A DNA stretch of 64,000 nt from Rhizobium mayense (GCF_030272705.1 NZ_JARFYM010000011.1:1-64000), one strand, 5' to 3'; counted from the first letter of the stretch, positions 1 through 9,509 are shown. Notes: generated from the letters alone by a model not told the origin. Program-made: numbers and translations.

Positions 1-195
1 ATATAATGATATTATTGATATTTTTTATATATTAGGCGCACGCTATGTTCTGAATATCCTAGAATACGTCGCTAATACCAAAAATGTTTCTTGTATTATT
101 TTGAATTTGCATCAATAAACTGATTCGCACATGACGTTGGGGGACGTGATGGGTAAACTGCTTGGATCGGCTGTTATAGCCGAGATGAGGGGCTA

Positions 196-1296
196 ATGGG
201 GTTCGATCTTCATGCGCTCGACAGTGTAACGGATGGATTCTTTGGCGCAGCGCTGGATCCAACGCTGTGGCCTGTCGTACTGGAGAAGGTCGCGGTGGCA
301 ACTGGATCCTACGGCGCCAACATCGTCCCGATCGAGGGTCGATTGCTTAACACCTTCATCGTCACGGAAAGTCTTGTTCCAGCGATGGAGGATTATTTCG
401 CGGGCGAATGGTACCGGCAGGATTTCCGCAGGCAGCACATTCCGATGTTGCGGCAAGCGGGAGTTATGCTCGAGCAGGATTTTGCTGGCGAAGACGAGTT
501 CAAGACACTCGATTTCTATCGCTCGCAGGAGCGTTTTGGCCTGCGTTGGTCGGCAGTAGTCGGTTTTTCGTCCGGCGACGATCTCCTGGGCTTTGCCCTG
601 CAGCGGCGGATCGACGACGGTCCCTACAGCCGGGACGAGGCAAGAAGTTTGCATCGCATACGTCAGAAACTTATGATCACGGCCAGAATTATGCGCGACA
701 TATCCGCAAGTGAAGTGAAGGGCATGGCGACCGCCTTCGAATTGGCGAATGTCGCCTGCGTGTTTTTCGATCGGATGGGCCTTGTAACCACCGTCAACGA
801 GAAGATGCGCAGGCTGCTTGGTCCGGATCTGCAAATCACCCAGGGGCGGATGTGCCCGATCCGCAAGGAGGACGCGAGCGCCTTCGATCGGCGGCTTAAG
901 GCCGTACTCGGAGACGGCAACCTGCTGACCTCAGCGGAGCCGGAAATCCTGTTGCTGAGCCGCAAAGGCCGGCGGCCGTTGATTGTGCGCATGCAGCGCC
1001 TCGATGGCGATATGCAGGATGTTTTCTGCCACTCCTGTGCCTTTGCCACCGTTGAAGATCCGGAGGAGAAGGTTCGCCAGCGGCCGGCGACGCTGACCAA
1101 GCTTTTCGGATTGACCCGCGCCGAGGCCGAGATCGCCCTGATGCTTGCCCAGGGCATGACCCTGCATGACATCGCCACCCAGCGCACGGTCAGCTACCAG
1201 ACGGCCCGTGCCCATTTGAAATCGATCTACCGCAAGACCGACACGAACCGGCAGCCGGAGCTCTCCCTGCTGTTGGCGGGGATCAGGATGGGGTGA
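196..1296 (+). CDS. LuxR-type HTH transcriptional regulator
   Basis: This is a probable DNA-binding regulator of 366 residues. The last ~65 residues form a LuxR/GerE helix-turn-helix: the segment beginning LTRAEAEIALMLAQG continues into a recognition helix with SYQTARAHLKSIYRKT. The middle (about residues 175-240) looks PAS-like (FFDRMGLVTTVNEKMRRLLG). The N-terminal third matches no family I recognise, and I see no autoinducer-binding signature or receiver domain. ATG 196 is preceded by GAGGGG at good spacing. The upstream 195 bases are unusually AT-rich. The gene stands alone, so its targets are unknown; the next gene is about 250 bases downstream. Confidence 0.85.
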   Translation: MGFDLHALDSVTDGFFGAALDPTLWPVVLEKVAVATGSYGANIVPIEGRLLNTFIVTESLVPAMEDYFAGEWYRQDFRRQHIPMLRQAGVMLEQDFAGEDEFKTLDFYRSQERFGLRWSAVVGFSSGDDLLGFALQRRIDDGPYSRDEARSLHRIRQKLMITARIMRDISASEVKGMATAFELANVACVFFDRMGLVTTVNEKMRRLLGPDLQITQGRMCPIRKEDASAFDRRLKAVLGDGNLLTSAEPEILLLSRKGRRPLIVRMQRLDGDMQDVFCHSCAFATVEDPEEKVRQRPATLTKLFGLTRAEAEIALMLAQGMTLHDIATQRTVSYQTARAHLKSIYRKTDTNRQPELSLLLAGIRMG

Positions 1297-1552
1297 GGAG
1301 CGGTCTGCATAGCTGACAAAACGGCCCAGTGGGGCGTTTCGAGCGACGAACGCCCTGAGCCTTAGCGAAAGGCCTGGCGCTTGGTGCCTCCGATGAACTG
1401 CTGCCGAGGTGCATTGCGACTTCTCGTGATCTGCTTTCTGCATCATTTGCCGGAGCGGTGCGGTCGTGTCGCTGCAATCGCTTGACGGGAGTAAGGAGCA
1501 AGCGCAGCATTCTTCCATGATCGTGTGAATGCGAGATCATGGAGAAGGGATC

Positions 1553-2377
1553 ATGTCCATCGAAGAAAAGGTAGCAAGCCATTATACACGTGGTTCCCTG
1601 GAGTCGACGATCCTGGGCGGTCTTGCGGCCAGCGGCAAGGATATCGATCATCTCAGCATCGACGACCTTGCCGGTGTCGATGAATTTCATCTCGGACGGC
1701 GCGAGGCGACGGTGGAATTCGCCAAAGATCTCGATCTGCTCGATGGCATGCGGCTCATCGACATCGGATCGGGGATTGGCGGCTCGGCGCGCTATATCGG
1801 TAGCGAGTATGGCTGTATCGTCACGGGTGTCGATCTGACGGATGAATTCGTCAATGTCGCCAATGCCCTGACCGCGCGGTGCGGCATGTCCATGCAAGTG
1901 TCGTTCCAGCAGGCAAGTGCGCTGGCGCTGCCTTTTGCCGATGAAAGTTTCGACCGCGCGACGCTGATCCATGTCGGCATGAACATCGAAGACAAGGCGG
2001 CGCTTTTTGCCGAGGTGCGGCGGGTGCTGAAGCGTGGCGGTAGGTTCGGCCTTTACGAGATCATGCAGGTTCGCGACGGCGCGCTGCCCTATCCGATGCT
2101 CTGGGCGATGACGCCGGAAACGAGCTTCGTGGGAAGTCCCACGACTTATCGCCAACTGCTGAAAGATGCCGGCTTCACCGTGGAGTTCGAACAGGACCGC
2201 AGCGCATTGGCGATCCGGCTGGCGCAGGAAATGCGAGCGAGCGCGGAAAGCGGCGGGCAGGCGCTCAGCCTTGGCGCGCTGATGGGGCCGAGCGCGGCGG
2301 AGCGGATGGGTAATGTCAGCGCCTCGGTCGGAGGCGGGCTGATTGCTCCGATCGAAATGGTCGCCAAGGCCAATTGA
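1553..2377 (+). CDS. Class I SAM-dependent methyltransferase
   Basis: The product is a small cytosolic methyltransferase of about 274 residues. Motif I reads LIDIGSGIGGSARYI, followed by the acidic end of beta-2 (VTGVDLTDEF) and a post-motif (LPFADESFDRATLIHVGMNI), the layout of the UbiE/phosphoethanolamine N-methyltransferase-like superfamily. An in-frame ATG lies at 1529, but ATG 1553 is preferred because GGAGAAGG sits directly upstream. The substrate cannot be read from sequence. The neighbours (LuxR regulator, fluoride unit) give no pathway context. Confidence 0.85.
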   Translation: MSIEEKVASHYTRGSLESTILGGLAASGKDIDHLSIDDLAGVDEFHLGRREATVEFAKDLDLLDGMRLIDIGSGIGGSARYIGSEYGCIVTGVDLTDEFVNVANALTARCGMSMQVSFQQASALALPFADESFDRATLIHVGMNIEDKAALFAEVRRVLKRGGRFGLYEIMQVRDGALPYPMLWAMTPETSFVGSPTTYRQLLKDAGFTVEFEQDRSALAIRLAQEMRASAESGGQALSLGALMGPSAAERMGNVSASVGGGLIAPIEMVAKAN

Positions 2378-2442
2378 AAAAAGCCAAGCTTGCAACGCCT
2401 GGATTGACAGGGGTGATGTCCTGTCTGTATGGAGAACCCATC

Positions 2443-2515
2443 GGCAATGGATTCTGCCGGGTCATGGTGGCCGAACCGCTACTCTGAATTTCCAGAGATG
2501 CTAATGACTCCTACT
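2443..2515 (+). ncRNA. Fluoride riboswitch (crcB RNA motif)
   Basis: The leader of the CLC/crcB unit carries the hallmarks of the fluoride aptamer: GGCAATGG with TTCTGCC (first stem), AACCGCT, a variable hairpin (ACTCTG/CCAGAG), then the conserved 3' block GCTAATGACTCCTAC. A hairpin at 2510-2543 (CCTACTC pairing with GAGTAGG, inner stem CGCCC/GGGCG) overlaps the last bases of the aptamer, so aptamer and hairpin should be mutually exclusive. This hairpin is the likely expression platform. A T-run follows at about 2571-2577. The genes downstream encode fluoride exporters, which fits the known biology of this class. Confidence 0.9.
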
Positions 2516-2543
2516 CGATACGCCCACGGGGCGAAGGAGTAGG
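2510..2543 (+). promoter_or_regulatory. Switching hairpin of the fluoride riboswitch
   Basis: CCTACTC (2510-2516) pairs with GAGTAGG (2537-2543), and CGCCC (2521-2525) pairs with GGGCG (2529-2533) around an ACG loop. The 5' arm reuses the conserved end of the fluoride aptamer. When fluoride stabilises the aptamer this hairpin should not form. The T-run begins about 27 bases after the hairpin, which is far for a classical terminator, so control could be at termination or at translation. Confidence 0.6.
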
Positions 2544-2635
2544 ATCGTGTCCATAATTCTGCTGTTACCCTTTTTTTGTCCAATAATCACTATCCCCGAC
2601 AGGCCAGCCGCCGGTCTTGCGGGAGGGACGAAGTA

Positions 2636-4039
2636 ATGTCCGCATCCGCATTTTTTCATCATCGTTTTCAGCAACTGCGCAGCATATTGAAATGGATCAT
2701 CCTGGTGGTGCCGATGGCGGCCGTGGTCGGCTCGCTCTCCGCCCTGTTTCTCTGGAGCCTCGACCGGGTGACGGTGGCGAGGTTCGATTATCCCTGGCTA
2801 ATCTTTGCGATGCCGGTCGCGGGCTTTCTGATGGTCCTAGCCTACCAGCATTTCGGCCGGGGGGCGGAGGGTGGCAATAATCTGATCGTCGATCAGATCC
2901 ACGAGCCCGGCGGCGGTATCCCGCTGCGCATGGCGCCGTTCATCCTCGTCTCGACGGTCTTGACGCATCTGGTCGGCGGCTCGGCGGGGCGCGAGGGAAC
3001 AGCGGTACAGCTCGGGGGCAGCATCGCGAGCGCCTTCGCCAAGCTTTTCCGGCTCAACCACGCAGAGGTTCGTATCCTGCTGATGGCCGGTATCGCCGCC
3101 GGTTTCGGTGCGGTGTTTGGCACGCCGATCGCCGGTGCTGTGTTTGCGCTCGAGGTTCTGACCATCGGGCGCATGCAATACGAGGCTCTGATCCCTTCTC
3201 TTGCGGCGGCGATTGCGGCCGACTGGGCCTGCCATGCCTGGGGTATCGAGCACATTCAGTACCGTATCGCCTATCTCGCCGGCACGTCGGCAAGCACGTT
3301 CCATCTCGATGCGTTGCTGCTTGCGAAGGTCGGCGTCGCCGGCGTGGCTTTCGGGCTGATGGCGCGCTGCTTCAGCGAAATCTCTCACATGATGACGGCA
3401 GCCTTCAAAAGGATTTGTGCCTATGCGCCGCTACGGCCGGTCATCGCCAGCGCAGTGCTCATCGCCTTGGTCTATGCGCTTGGCACGCGCGAATATCTTG
3501 GCCTGGGTGTCTGGTCGCCCAATCCCGGCGATGCGACGATTCCAGGTTTCTTCGACCCGGCACGCATCGACTATTGGAGCTGGTTCTGGAAGGCGGTCTT
3601 TACGATCGTGACACTCAGTTCCGGCTTCAAGGGAGGCGAAGTGACGCCGCTGTTTTTCATCGGCGCCGCACTCGGCAACGCCATTGCGGCCGTCCTTGGT
3701 GCGCCGATCGATCTCTTCGCAGCGCTTGGCTTTGTCGCAGTCTTTGCAGGAGCGACCAACACGCCGCTTGCCTGCGTGATCATGGGTGTGGAGATCTTCG
3801 GAGCGACTCATACGGTCTATCTCGCCGTGGCCTGCTTCCTTGCCTACATCTGCAGCGGCCATACCAGCATCTATCTGTCGCAGCGTATCGGTATCGTGAA
3901 GAGCGCTGCCGCCAGTCACATTCCCTCTGGTATCCCCCTTCGCCATGTTCGGGATCTCAACGCCAAGGCGTTAGGCGACAAGATCGGCATTGTTCGACAG
4001 GCGCCGCCGCAGTCCAGACGGAAAGGTCCGAAGCCATGA
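2636..4039 (+). CDS. CLC-type anion transporter, probable CLC-F fluoride/proton antiporter
   Basis: This inner-membrane protein of about 467 residues has many hydrophobic segments and the CLC signatures. GGGIP lies near residues 92-96; GSAGREGT lies at 115-122 with the gating glutamate at 120; and a [18 protein letters not shown] segment precedes the last helices. Threonine replaces the usual proline of GREGP, a variant I associate with the fluoride-selective CLC-F clade. The fluoride riboswitch upstream and crcB downstream support a role in fluoride export. A TTG at 2576 is in frame, but ATG 2636 with GGGAGGGACG upstream is a better start. An ordinary chloride CLC is the less likely alternative. 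Confidence 0.87.
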   Translation: MSASAFFHHRFQQLRSILKWIILVVPMAAVVGSLSALFLWSLDRVTVARFDYPWLIFAMPVAGFLMVLAYQHFGRGAEGGNNLIVDQIHEPGGGIPLRMAPFILVSTVLTHLVGGSAGREGTAVQLGGSIASAFAKLFRLNHAEVRILLMAGIAAGFGAVFGTPIAGAVFALEVLTIGRMQYEALIPSLAAAIAADWACHAWGIEHIQYRIAYLAGTSASTFHLDALLLAKVGVAGVAFGLMARCFSEISHMMTAAFKRICAYAPLRPVIASAVLIALVYALGTREYLGLGVWSPNPGDATIPGFFDPARIDYWSWFWKAVFTIVTLSSGFKGGEVTPLFFIGAALGNAIAAVLGAPIDLFAALGFVAVFAGATNTPLACVIMGVEIFGATHTVYLAVACFLAYICSGHTSIYLSQRIGIVKSAAASHIPSGIPLRHVRDLNAKALGDKIGIVRQAPPQSRRKGPKP

Positions 4040-4159
4040 TCCGTTACAACAATGGCGGCAAGTTGCAGCATGAAGCATTGGAATATGGTCGGCCGCGAGA
4101 GTGCGGCCGAAGATGTTCAAGAAGCAGATATCGTTGTCTAAGTTTATTCGGGGAGTTCC

Positions 4160-4549
4160 ATGAATTATCTCATCGTCTTCCTTGGCGCCGGATTGGGCGG
4201 CGCCTTTCGTCTCGGCGTCAACCAGGCCGCCTCCCGCCTGCTGGGCCTCGCATTTCCCTTTGGGACACTCGCCGTCAATACCATCGGCTCGTTGATCATG
4301 GGCCTGTTGACCGAATATTTCGTTTTCCGCAGCGGCCTGTCGCATGAGCTGCGGCTCTTTCTGACGACCGGAATCCTCGGCGGCTTTACGACATTCTCGA
4401 CCTTTTCGCTGGATGCCGTTGCGCTTTGGGAGCGTGGCCAATGGGCGACGTCCCTGACTTACGTCGCCTTGTCCCTGATCTTGTCGTTGGCGGCGCTCAT
4501 CGCAGGGCTCACGATTATCCGGTTGCTCGCACAAGGCCAGACTGCTTAA
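4160..4549 (+). CDS. crcB: Fluoride ion channel CrcB/Fluc
   Basis: A 129-residue, four-helix membrane protein that as a dimer forms a fluoride-selective channel exporting cytoplasmic fluoride. Family motifs are all present: GLGGAFRLGVN near the N-terminus, PFGTLAVNTIGSLIMG in helix 2, and GGFTTFSTFSLD in the helix 3 break. The RBS GGGGAGTT sits just before the ATG. It lies 120 bases after the CLC gene and is probably co-transcribed from the riboswitch-controlled promoter, so the cell has both known classes of fluoride exporter in one unit. Confidence 0.93.
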   Translation: MNYLIVFLGAGLGGAFRLGVNQAASRLLGLAFPFGTLAVNTIGSLIMGLLTEYFVFRSGLSHELRLFLTTGILGGFTTFSTFSLDAVALWERGQWATSLTYVALSLILSLAALIAGLTIIRLLAQGQTA

Positions 4550-4904
4550 ATCCCTTCGCCGGGTAATTATTGTCTTGATACAGACTGGCTAGCGAAAATG
4601 TGAAGCGGCCTGCGGCAAAAAGCGTCTTTGCCGGCCGCATTTTTGCCAGTTCTGCGGCAGAGAACTCAGGAATTCGCTGAGATTTCAATGCACAACAAAC
4701 CACCGCTCTCGCGAACGGTTTCTCTTGCGAAATTCGACTAACGTACTCATATAATCGCCTATTATGATTATTGCATAACAGAGGAGTCAGGCCCGATCAG
4801 CGATAGGCAAGGCAAATAGTGAAATTGCCAAACCCGTGCCTTCCCAAGATTTCCAAGCAGATTCCTCTGAGATTTCCTCCCCCAGATAGCACCTACAGAC
4901 AGAA
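4550..4904. other. Intergenic stretch, no gene seen
   Basis: About 355 bases between crcB and the hydroxylase gene. It is more AT-rich than its surroundings around 4730-4790 and probably holds the promoter of the next gene. I see no convincing open frame, RNA or repeat. Confidence 0.5.
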
Positions 4905-5750
4905 ATGACGGAGAGCACTTTGAGCGCACCAGCTCCCACAACCACCGAGCCGCGTGCTCCAGAACAAACCTTCGGTACAGCCGGCATCGCGCCGATGGAT
5001 CGTCCGAGCGCCATGACGCGCTTTTTCATGGGCATCGTCTCGTGGGCCGAAAGCCTCAATCTGAAATACGCCAAGCTCGGCAATCCGCCGGTCTATGACA
5101 ATGCGACCTTCCCCTGGGCCGCCGAGATCGAGAAGGACTATCCCGCGATCCGCGCCGAGCTGGAAAAGGTGCTGCTGCGCCAGAGCGAACTGCCGACCTT
5201 CCAGGACATCTCCACCGATGTGAAAACCATTTCGACAGACACGCGTTGGAAGACCTTCTTCCTTCTCGGTTTTGGCGTAAAGTCGGAGCAGAACATCAAG
5301 GCGTGCCCGAACACCTGGGCGGCCGTGCAGAAAATTCCGGGCCTGACGACGGCGATGTTCTCGATTTTCGAACCGGGCAAGCATCTCCCCGCCCATCGCG
5401 GCCCCTATAACGGTGTGCTGCGCCTGCACCTCGGCCTCATCGTGCCGGAGCCGAACGAGAAGCTCGCCATTCGCGTCGACAAACAGGTCTGCCATTGGCA
5501 GGAAGGCAAGGCGCTGATTTTCGACGACGCCTATGAGCACGAAGCCTGGAACCATTCCGACAAGACCCGCGTCGTGCTCTTCGTCGATTTCGTCAAGCCG
5601 CTGAAGTTCCCGGCCCGAATCGTCAACTGGGCTCTCATGAACCTGGCGATCTTCACGCCCTTCATCAAGGAAGGCCTCGACAATCACAAGGAATGGGAAA
5701 AGAAGTTCTACGCCGAAGCCGAAGCGCTGAGAAACCGCCCGAAGGCATAA
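4905..5750 (+). CDS. Aspartyl/asparaginyl beta-hydroxylase family protein (LpxO/OlsC-like)
   Basis: A 281-residue Fe(II)/2-oxoglutarate oxygenase of the family that includes LpxO (lipid A hydroxylase) and rhizobial OlsC (hydroxylates the secondary acyl chain of ornithine lipids). The core shows HLPAHRGPYNGVLRLHLGL followed by a distal YEHEAWNHSDKTRVVLFVDF, supplying the iron-binding histidines and a 2-oxoglutarate-binding arginine. A C-terminal hydrophobic patch (IVNWALMNLAIFTPF) would suit a membrane lipid substrate. ATG 4905 is used; a TTG at 4920 preceded by GGAGAG is an alternative. A strong terminator follows at 5775. The exact lipid substrate is inferred. Confidence 0.8.
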   Translation: MTESTLSAPAPTTTEPRAPEQTFGTAGIAPMDRPSAMTRFFMGIVSWAESLNLKYAKLGNPPVYDNATFPWAAEIEKDYPAIRAELEKVLLRQSELPTFQDISTDVKTISTDTRWKTFFLLGFGVKSEQNIKACPNTWAAVQKIPGLTTAMFSIFEPGKHLPAHRGPYNGVLRLHLGLIVPEPNEKLAIRVDKQVCHWQEGKALIFDDAYEHEAWNHSDKTRVVLFVDFVKPLKFPARIVNWALMNLAIFTPFIKEGLDNHKEWEKKFYAEAEALRNRPKA

Positions 5751-5774
5751 GCGCATCGACTGGTGAACTTAACG

Positions 5775-5817
5775 AAAACCCCGGAATCCTCTCAGGATTC
5801 CGGGGTTTTGTTTTTTT
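5775..5817 (+). terminator. Rho-independent terminator
   Basis: A perfect 16-bp stem (AAAACCCCGGAATCCT at 5775-5790 with its complement at 5794-5809) closes a CTC loop and is followed by G and seven T. The A-run on the left arm makes it bidirectional, so it can also serve the minus-strand gene ending at 5840. Confidence 0.95.
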
Positions 5818-5839
5818 GGTCGGTCTGAAGCCGTTACAG

Positions 5840-8800
5840 CTATTTTATCGTGCGCACGATGGCCGCGCCTGACGTCATGCCGCCACCAAAAGCGACGAGG
5901 CCGAGGTTGAGCGGCTCGGAGCGTTCATTGGCGACATGCATCATAGCGAGCGGAATGCTCGACGAGCTAGTGTTGCCATAGGTTTCGATGACGCTGAGCG
6001 CCGGGCGGCCGCTGCGCTTGGCGATGGTGTCGATGATGCGTTGATTGGCTTGATGCGGCACCAGAAGGTCGAGATTGGCGAGCTCGAGTCCGGCATCGAC
6101 GCAAGCGTCCTCGATCGAGCGTGACATGGAATGCACGGCTTCGGTGAAGACGGAGCGGCCGTTCATCGAAATGACGCCTTCATCCGGCAGCGGCACGTAG
6201 AGGAGGTCACCCGGCTCGGGACGGCCGCTGATGATCGGGCGGCTCGCCGCAAACAGCGGATTGCGCGCCATGTCGCGGCTGGTCACCAGACAAGCCGTGG
6301 CGGCATCGCCGAACAGGATGGCCGTGGAGAAATCGTTCATGTCGAGCAGCGGCGAGAGCACTTCCGAGGTGACGATCAACACCTTGGCGTCGTTCTGCTG
6401 GGCGATGAAATCATAGGCCTGCTGCAGGGCATAGAGATAGCCCGAGCAGGCGGCTCCCATGTCATAGGCGGCAAGCGACGGCCGCACGCCGTCTTCAGCG
6501 ACGGCAACCGCAACACGGCTTGCGAGCGATGGCGTGGCGATATCGGGCGTGCCGGTGGCGGCTATGACGAGGTCCATATCGTGGATCGTCATATTGGTCT
6601 GGCGCAGGAGATCGCGGACGGCCTTGGTCGCGAGGCTCAACGTGCCTTCGTCGGGGCCGACCCAGTAGCGGCTCTTGATGCCGGTCAGGGCAAAGATTTC
6701 CTCGGCGCGCCGGTTGGGCCAATTGTGGATGATGTCTTCATTGCTGACACGGCGGGCACCGGTTGCAAAACCCATGCCGCTAACGGCAATTTCGGAGAAG
6801 TTGCCGGAATGACGGCGCAGCGCGGGGATCGAATGCGACTTCAGCCGGCGCAGTACAAATTTATTGTGGGTCTCCGAGGCAAGCGCGAAGTTGCGTTCGC
6901 TCAAGTCGCGGTTGGCGTCGACGGTCAGAAGCGCGCTGTCGGTGGCGATCTGATCGCCGATCTTGGCGAAGACCTCCTGCACCACGCCGCCGATATTGGC
7001 GCAGATTTCGACCGAAGCCTTGGTCGCCTCGACAACGGCGACGAGCTGGCCGACCTCGATCGTGTCGCCCGGCTTGACCAGAACATCGGTCACCAGCACG
7101 CTTTCATCCGCAGGGCCGGAGCCGATAGCCTTGATTGCCGCGGTTGGGCCGGTCTTGTCCTCTTCATGCCAGGTGACCTCGCATTCGAGAACCTCGGCCA
7201 TCAGATCGACGAGCTTGCTGTAGGACGGCAGCGTTTCCAACTGGTTGCGGAAATTGAACGGCACATGCGCATCCGAGCGGGCAAGCCGGCGGACGACCAC
7301 GGGTACGTCGGTCTTCTCGGTGACAGTCGCGACGATTTCGGCGCCCATGCCGACCGTGCGATTGTCTTCGTGCACCACGATCAGGCGCTTGGTGCGCTTG
7401 GCGCTCGCGAGCACTTCTTTCTCGTCCCAAGGCGAGATCGAGCGCAGGTCGATGACCTCCACGGAAAATCCCTGGGCCTCGAAGGCGCTCGCCGCCTTGG
7501 CGCAGAGCGAAACCGTGTTGCCGTAGGTGACCAGCGTCAGGTCACGGCCGCGCGCGACATAGCGCGAAAGGCCCGGGCGGACGAAATGGCTGTCGAGATC
7601 GGTGGATGTGCGGCCGTCGGAATTGTTGAGGACGGCCTTGGGGTAAAGGAAGACGGTCGGACGTCGTGATTCGAATGCGGCGTTGAGCAGGCCGGCGGCA
7701 TCGCCGGCGGTGGAAGGCATGACGACGTCGATACCGGGCGTATGCGCCAGCATGCTCTCGAAACTTTGCGCGTGGAACGGCCCGAGGCCCGGCTTATAGC
7801 CGCCGCAGCTCACCATGAGGATAACGGGTGATTCCCAGGCCCCTTGGGTGCGCCAGAACATGCTGCCCATTTCCGAGACGATCTGGTTATAGGCGAGCGG
7901 CAGGAAATCGGCGAACTGCAGGAAGGCGACCGGGCGTTGACCGGCAAGCGCGCGGCCGACGGCGGTTCCGACGATGGTCGATTCGCTGAGGGGCGCGTTA
8001 CGCACACGCTCGGGGTATTTCGTGCTGAGGCCGCGGGTGACACCGAAGACATCGCCCTTGGGGTCTTCGATATCCTGACCGAAAAGGACCACATCAGGAT
8101 TGTCGGCAAGCTGCTTGTCGAGCACGCCGTTCAACGCCTCGCGCATGGTCAGCGTCGCCGCAGTCTTGCCGCCGCGATATTCGGTCGCGTCGTCGAAAGA
8201 GGCTGGATAAGGCGCCTTCGCTTCGGGCTCGACGTGCGGCGCATCTTCCTTGCGGGCAAGGGCTGCTTGTGCCTGCACCTCGGCGGTCAGATCCTTTTCG
8301 ATCTGTTCCAGCGCGGCGGCGTCGACACCTGCCTTGTGCAGGGCGGCGCGCAGATTGGTAAGAGGATCGTGGACGGAGCCGGCCTCGATCTCCTCCTGGG
8401 TGCGATAGGTCTTCTGATCGTCGGCATTGGTATGGTCGGACAGGCGCTCGATATTGAGAACCACGAGGCTCGGCGTGCGGTTGTTGCGGCTGTGGCGGAC
8501 CGCTTTGCGGAAAGCTTCACGCGACGCCTGCAGATCGTCGCCATCGGCGCGGATGATGTCGAGGCCATAGAAAGAAGAAGCGGGTCCCGTCGGCAGATCG
8601 AAGAAGGTCTGTTTGGTGGTCCGCGTCGAGATGGAGAAACTATTGTCTTCGACGATGAAGACAACGGGATATTGGCTACGCACGGCCTCGGCCACGGCTT
8701 CGACGAATTCGCCCTGCTGCGTGGTGCCGTCACCGACGCAACAAATGGCGATCGGCAGGCCCGGCTTGTGTTTCAGTGCCGCGCCAACGCCGACGGAATG

Positions 8801-9163
8801 CAATGCGTTGTTGCCGACGGGGCCGACGATGGAGGTGATGTTGAGAGCGCGGGAGCAAAGGTGCGCGCTCATCTGTCGGCCGGCGGAATGGGAATTACTG
8901 GTGGCGAGAAGGCTGGAGAAAAACTCACGAATGGGCATGCCACGCGCCAGCATCAGGGCTTTGTCGCGATAATGCAGATGCAACCAATCGTCATCATGGA
9001 GGAATTCGTTCAGCAGCGCAGTCGACTCATGTCCCGCGCCGGAAACGTGAAAATGTGCTATGCCTTGCTTGATGAATTCTCGTTCAAGCCGATCTATTTC
9101 ACGCGATGTGAAAAATATTCTATGGAGTTGCTTGAGGTATTCTGTGGTAAATCTCCCTTCCAT
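5840..9163 (-). CDS. Four-domain fusion: 2-oxoacid dehydrogenase E1 alpha + E1 beta + lipoyl domain + ketoacyl-ACP synthase III
   Basis: One uninterrupted frame of 1107 residues. Residues ~1-300 are E1 alpha with the thiamine-diphosphate motif from GDG 144-146 to N174. Residues ~335-660 are E1 beta, with the conserved glutamate in LSES (E394). Residues ~685-750 are a lipoyl-type swinging domain with EATKASVEI, lysine 715 being the attachment site. Residues ~790-1107 are a FabH-like KASIII with the complete triad C906, H1037 and N1064. There is no E2 acyltransferase or E3 domain. I infer that a 2-oxoacid is decarboxylated, its acyl group carried on the lipoyl arm, and the acyl group then used by KASIII as primer for condensation with malonyl-ACP. 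The substrate is unknown. The neighbours are two lipid-hydroxylase-like genes. Confidence 0.9.
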   Translation of the reverse strand: MEGRFTTEYLKQLHRIFFTSREIDRLEREFIKQGIAHFHVSGAGHESTALLNEFLHDDDWLHLHYRDKALMLARGMPIREFFSSLLATSNSHSAGRQMSAHLCSRALNITSIVGPVGNNALHSVGVGAALKHKPGLPIAICCVGDGTTQQGEFVEAVAEAVRSQYPVVFIVEDNSFSISTRTTKQTFFDLPTGPASSFYGLDIIRADGDDLQASREAFRKAVRHSRNNRTPSLVVLNIERLSDHTNADDQKTYRTQEEIEAGSVHDPLTNLRAALHKAGVDAAALEQIEKDLTAEVQAQAALARKEDAPHVEPEAKAPYPASFDDATEYRGGKTAATLTMREALNGVLDKQLADNPDVVLFGQDIEDPKGDVFGVTRGLSTKYPERVRNAPLSESTIVGTAVGRALAGQRPVAFLQFADFLPLAYNQIVSEMGSMFWRTQGAWESPVILMVSCGGYKPGLGPFHAQSFESMLAHTPGIDVVMPSTAGDAAGLLNAAFESRRPTVFLYPKAVLNNSDGRTSTDLDSHFVRPGLSRYVARGRDLTLVTYGNTVSLCAKAASAFEAQGFSVEVIDLRSISPWDEKEVLASAKRTKRLIVVHEDNRTVGMGAEIVATVTEKTDVPVVVRRLARSDAHVPFNFRNQLETLPSYSKLVDLMAEVLECEVTWHEEDKTGPTAAIKAIGSGPADESVLVTDVLVKPGDTIEVGQLVAVVEATKASVEICANIGGVVQEVFAKIGDQIATDSALLTVDANRDLSERNFALASETHNKFVLRRLKSHSIPALRRHSGNFSEIAVSGMGFATGARRVSNEDIIHNWPNRRAEEIFALTGIKSRYWVGPDEGTLSLATKAVRDLLRQTNMTIHDMDLVIAATGTPDIATPSLASRVAVAVAEDGVRPSLAAYDMGAACSGYLYALQQAYDFIAQQNDAKVLIVTSEVLSPLLDMNDFSTAILFGDAATACLVTSRDMARNPLFAASRPIISGRPEPGDLLYVPLPDEGVISMNGRSVFTEAVHSMSRSIEDACVDAGLELANLDLLVPHQANQRIIDTIAKRSGRPALSVIETYGNTSSSSIPLAMMHVANERSEPLNLGLVAFGGGMTSGAAIVRTIK

Positions 9164-9509
9164 TTCAATGATTTTCCTAATCTTTCATTGTCATTAATTC
9201 GCGTGGGATAGGTAACCCCGTGGGATGCCTTTTTCAATACACGTTAAATGACAATATCTTCTCGATTTGAAATAGGTTTCCGAGCACTGGTTGCATGCGG
9301 GAATTTGGCGGCGCCGGTTTCAACACAAAAAATCTCTGTGGCTTCGATCATAAATGTGAATGGAGGGAAGAGGCTAGACCTTTTTCGTCGCCGCATGAAT
9401 CTCTGCGACATATCCTTGCATCATCGTGCCCCCGCCGGCGTTGGCATAGGAGCCGGTGATCGCCGCGGCACCACTCGCCGTTGCGTCGATGCCAAGCGAG
9501 GAATGCCGT
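9164..9509. other. Intergenic stretch with a short unexplained reading frame
   Basis: About 346 bases between two minus-strand genes. The right part (stop at 9374) reads on the minus strand as a frame ending GGGTMMQGYVAEIHAATKKV, which looks protein-like. Its only upstream extension runs out of frame through the tail of the hydroxylase gene, and it has no obvious own start. It may be a gene remnant. The left part should hold the promoter of the fusion gene. Confidence 0.35.

Noticed and set aside
1283..2395. A 370-codon minus-strand frame
   Set aside because: Opposes the methyltransferase gene, which has its SAM-binding motifs and an RBS.
6131..7669. A 512-codon open frame on the plus strand inside the fusion enzyme gene
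   Set aside because: It is antisense to a protein with intact catalytic motifs throughout and has no recognisable domains; long antisense frames are common in GC-rich genes.
7844..9211. A 455-codon plus-strand frame opposite the E1 alpha and E1 beta region
   Set aside because: Antisense shadow of clear E1 sequence; no motif of its own.
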